8,675 nt of DNA from Clostridia bacterium (GTDB lineage: Bacteria > Bacillota > Clostridia > Oscillospirales > CAG-272). Shown here piece by piece: positions 7,165 to 8,675 of the stretch. The DNA lies in assembly GCA_017408535.1 (NCBI GenBank), contig JAFQUL010000241.1, positions 1 to 8,675 on the forward strand, in the 5' to 3' direction. The notes beneath the pieces are model-generated. The model was given only the letters and a program-made list of their open reading frames with translations, ran no database searches and was not told the DNA's origin. How positions within the stretch are numbered: position 1 is the stretch's first letter; every line of letters begins with the position of its first letter. The translations under genes and the position numbers were made by a program.

Positions 7165-7390
7165 GATAGACCGCGGTACCACCTAACTTCGTGCAGATGC
7201 ACGCACTCACAGGAACGAATATTCCCCTTTCCTTAACGCGGAAATAACGGCGAGAACTACTGATAACGTTCACCCTCGCGGCTCCGGGGCTACCTTCTGC
7301 AGGATCCGAATATCCCGTTACACCAACCCGGGACTCTCTCTGACTCGAATACTCTGCGTACTCTTCCCTTTCACAGCCTTTGTTTATCTT
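7131..7390 (-). promoter_or_regulatory. Valine T-box riboswitch leader of valS
   Basis: This leader reads the charging state of tRNA-Val. On the minus strand Stem I carries AGTA (7359-7362), AGAGAG (7336-7341) and an apical hairpin TCCCG/CGGGA (7329-7333 and 7313-7317), whose loop holds the conserved GGTTGGTG. The specifier is GTA at 7291-7293, a valine codon, followed by a purine and then CCCCGGAGC. The antiterminator spans 7157-7186: TTAGG pairs with CCTGA, and GCGG with CCGC, around the 7-base bulge TGGTACC (7175-7181). Its TGGT can pair with the ACCA end of uncharged tRNA-Val. CCGCCCTGA is shared with the terminator, so the two folds exclude each other. High uncharged tRNA-Val would favour readthrough into valS. 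Confidence 0.95.
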
Positions 7391-7396
7391 TGATTC

Positions 7397-7425
7397 ATAA
7401 TACCATAGATTCGGCAGTTTGTCAA
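7397..7425 (-). promoter_or_regulatory. Sigma-A-type promoter of the valS T-box transcript
   Basis: On the minus strand a perfect TTGACA (7420-7425) and TATTAT (7397-7402) are spaced by 17 bases. Transcription would begin near 7390, which matches the expected 5' edge of Stem I. It diverges from the D-amino-acid aminotransferase promoter. Confidence 0.85.
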
Positions 7426-7459
7426 GTATTAAGGTAATTAGAATATATTTATAATTAGG

Positions 7460-7488
7460 TTGACTTTATCCCAAAAAAGTGATAAACT
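7460..7488 (+). promoter_or_regulatory. Probable promoter of the D-amino-acid aminotransferase gene
   Basis: TTGACT (7460-7465) and TAAACT (7483-7488) are spaced by 17 bases. The -35 box is five of six to consensus and the -10 box only four of six. Transcription would start near 7495, about 30 bases before the chosen ATG. The AT-rich 34 bases between this -35 and the valS -35 could serve as UP elements for both. Confidence 0.55.
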
Positions 7489-7525
7489 AAACGGGAAATT
7501 TACTTTAAGAAAAGATGTGTTATCT

Positions 7526-8368
7526 ATGAAAGACCTCGGTTACTATAACGGTAAATACGATCTCATCGAAAACATGGTCATTCCCATGAATGACAGAGTG
7601 TGCTACTTCGGTGACGGCGTATATGACGCAACCTACTCAAAAAATCATAAAATTTACATGCTTGACGCTCATATTGACCGCTTTTTCTCCAGCGCGGAAA
7701 AGCTGAAAATGGTCATCCCCCACACAAAGGAGGAGCTCAAGAAACTGCTCTGTGATCTCGTTTCAAAAGTGGATGACGGTGAACAGTTCGTATATTGGCA
7801 GCTGACACGCGGTACCGCCCCGAGAAATCATGCAATCGCCCGTCCCCTTGTCCCCGGTAACCTGTGGGTGATGCTCCGTCCCGCCAAGACTCAGGCCATC
7901 AACCGCAAGCTCAAGCTTATAACTATGCCGGACACCAGATTCCTTCACTGTGATATAAAGACCCTTAACCTTATCCCCGCAGTTATGGCATCGGACGCCG
8001 CAGCTCTTGCCGGCTGTGATGAGACGGTGTTCCACCGCGACGGCAGGGTTACCGAATGTGCTCACTCCAACGTCCACATTATCAAGGACGGTGTGTTCCG
8101 CACCGCCCCCACCGACAATCTTATTCTACCCGGTATTGCAAGAGCCAACCTTATCCGCTTCTGCGGTATGCTCGGTATACCTGTGTGCGAAGAGCCCTTT
8201 AGCATTGACGAGTTGATGAATGCTGATGAGGTGATCGTCTCAAGCTCCGGCTCCTTCTGTCTTGAGGCAGTGGAGATTGACGGAAAGCCTGTTGGTGGCA
8301 AAGCTCCCGAGCTTCTGCGGTCCATCCAGGATACAGCAGTTAAGGATTTTGAAGAATCCACGAAATAA
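7526..8368 (+). CDS. dat: D-amino-acid (D-alanine) aminotransferase, class IV PLP enzyme
   Basis: 280 aa, close to the usual 280-290. It interconverts D-alanine and 2-oxoglutarate with pyruvate and D-glutamate, which links D-amino acids of peptidoglycan to central metabolism in the cytoplasm. Wording matches Bacillus D-AAT rather than branched-chain aminotransferase: CYFGDGVYD at 26-34, HIDRFFSSAEKL at 49-60, TRGTAPRNH at 94-102 (carboxylate-binding Arg/His region), CDIKTLNLI at 142-150 with the PLP-binding Lys145, TECAHSNV at 176-183 with Glu177 near the cofactor nitrogen, and LPGIARANLI at 201-210. The frame stays open to a TTG at 7460, but that codon is the -35 box, so Met at 7526 is chosen. 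The ribosome-binding site is weak (AAGAAAAG), and an in-frame GTG at 7517 is an alternative. Aminodeoxychorismate lyase (PabC) is a less likely alternative. It is divergent from valS and convergent with the TPR gene. Confidence 0.9.
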   Translation: MKDLGYYNGKYDLIENMVIPMNDRVCYFGDGVYDATYSKNHKIYMLDAHIDRFFSSAEKLKMVIPHTKEELKKLLCDLVSKVDDGEQFVYWQLTRGTAPRNHAIARPLVPGNLWVMLRPAKTQAINRKLKLITMPDTRFLHCDIKTLNLIPAVMASDAAALAGCDETVFHRDGRVTECAHSNVHIIKDGVFRTAPTDNLILPGIARANLIRFCGMLGIPVCEEPFSIDELMNADEVIVSSSGSFCLEAVEIDGKPVGGKAPELLRSIQDTAVKDFEESTK

Positions 8369-8383
8369 TTTAAGTATTTGTCT

Positions 8384-8423
8384 AAAAATGCGGGGATGAG
8401 TTATGACTCATCTCCGCATTTTT
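8384..8423. terminator. Bidirectional terminator between dat and the TPR gene
   Basis: An 18-bp stem (8384-8401 with 8406-8423), one G-T pair and a TATG loop; the A-rich and T-rich ends give a T-tract on either strand. It lies 15 bases after the dat stop. It can also serve the convergent gene, which ends at 8463. Confidence 0.92.
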
Positions 8424-8462
8424 AATATGACATTGTTCTGAAACAAGACACTCTAAAACGCC

Positions 8463-8675
8463 TTAACAGATCAAAGACAGTTTGCTTTCAAGTTCCTCTA
8501 TCTTTTGGGAATCCCATTTGCTGCGTGTATACTCAGTATCAAAGTCATTTTCAAATGCTTTCAGTACCTTTATGGCTTGAGAATACTGTATTTTAGATTT
8601 TTCCTTTTCTCCCTTTTCAAGATAAAACTCTCCTAGAATTTCAAGCATCCATACTAGATGTTCAAAACTCAATGC
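8463..8675 (-). CDS. C-terminal end of a TPR-repeat protein (5' end beyond window)
   Basis: The frame is open from the right edge to a TAA at 8463-8465, leaving 70 residues. A TTG at 8672 could be read as a start, but it is preceded by an in-frame GCA and has no room for a ribosome-binding site, so it is probably an internal Leu. Residues 11-34 match the tetratricopeptide pattern: Leu11, Leu14, Gly15, Tyr18, Ser27, Tyr31 and Ala34 at TPR positions 4, 7, 8, 11, 20, 24 and 27. A charged helix follows (EELESKLSL). TPR proteins are helical scaffolds for protein binding; the partner is unknown. It is richer in AAA and AT than the neighbouring genes, which may hint at accessory origin. Being only a fragment, it allows no function call. 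Confidence 0.72.
   Translation of the reverse strand, partial: ALSFEHLVWMLEILGEFYLEKGEKEKSKIQYSQAIKVLKAFENDFDTEYTRSKWDSQKIEELESKLSLIC

Noticed and set aside
7460..7525. 22-residue N-terminal extension of the D-aminotransferase from a TTG start
   Set aside because: The TTG is the -35 hexamer of the probable promoter, and family members begin at about the MKDLGYYNG position.
1..8675. Search for CRISPR arrays, insertion sequences, tRNA/rRNA genes and retron-like or defence systems
   Set aside because: No regularly spaced repeats, transposase or reverse transcriptase motifs, cloverleaf genes or nuclease motifs were visible. The acidic repeats in 1-732 are a protein composition effect.

Overview
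The window looks like a chromosomal stretch from an anaerobic gut or rumen Clostridia, probably Ruminococcus or another Oscillospiraceae. This rests on three things seen here: a valine T-box leader on valS, AT-rich intergenic regions with sigma-A-type promoters between moderately GC-rich genes, and a D-amino-acid aminotransferase of the Bacillus type. The genus is an inference from style, not from a marker gene.

Layout, left to right. Positions 1-732 (minus) hold the N-terminal 244 codons of an unrecognised, very acidic, low-complexity protein that runs off the left edge. It lies 64 bases downstream of rlmB (797-1882, minus), a 23S rRNA 2'-O-methyltransferase with an unusually long charged N-terminal extension. 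A good promoter sits upstream of rlmB, and the two genes are probably one transcript. A factor-independent terminator (2047-2091) separates them from a two-gene operon, also on the minus strand. That operon is a Gfo/Idh/MocA-family NAD(P)-dependent sugar dehydrogenase (3191-4303), then a TIM-barrel sugar phosphate isomerase/epimerase (2114-3085). The pair has its own promoter, with two overlapping inverted repeats over the -10 and transcription start, and a strong GC hairpin between the genes. Its codon use points to high expression.

valS (4462-7092, minus) encodes valyl-tRNA synthetase. Upstream lies a complete T-box leader: promoter, Stem I with a GUA valine specifier, antiterminator with UGGU, and overlapping terminator. 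Diverging from it is a D-alanine aminotransferase gene (7526-8368, plus), whose -35 box is 34 bases from the valS -35 box. A long bidirectional terminator separates it from the convergent 3' end of a TPR-protein gene (8463-8675, minus) that enters from the right edge.

Most of the window is housekeeping: rRNA modification, tRNA charging and D-amino acid supply for the cell wall. The accessory part is the dehydrogenase-isomerase pair with its putative operator, whose substrate cannot be read from the sequence. I saw no mobile element, CRISPR array, tRNA, rRNA or clear new defence system. Three gene starts were moved from the longest open frame because of promoter or ribosome-binding-site positions, or left open; each is explained in its entry.
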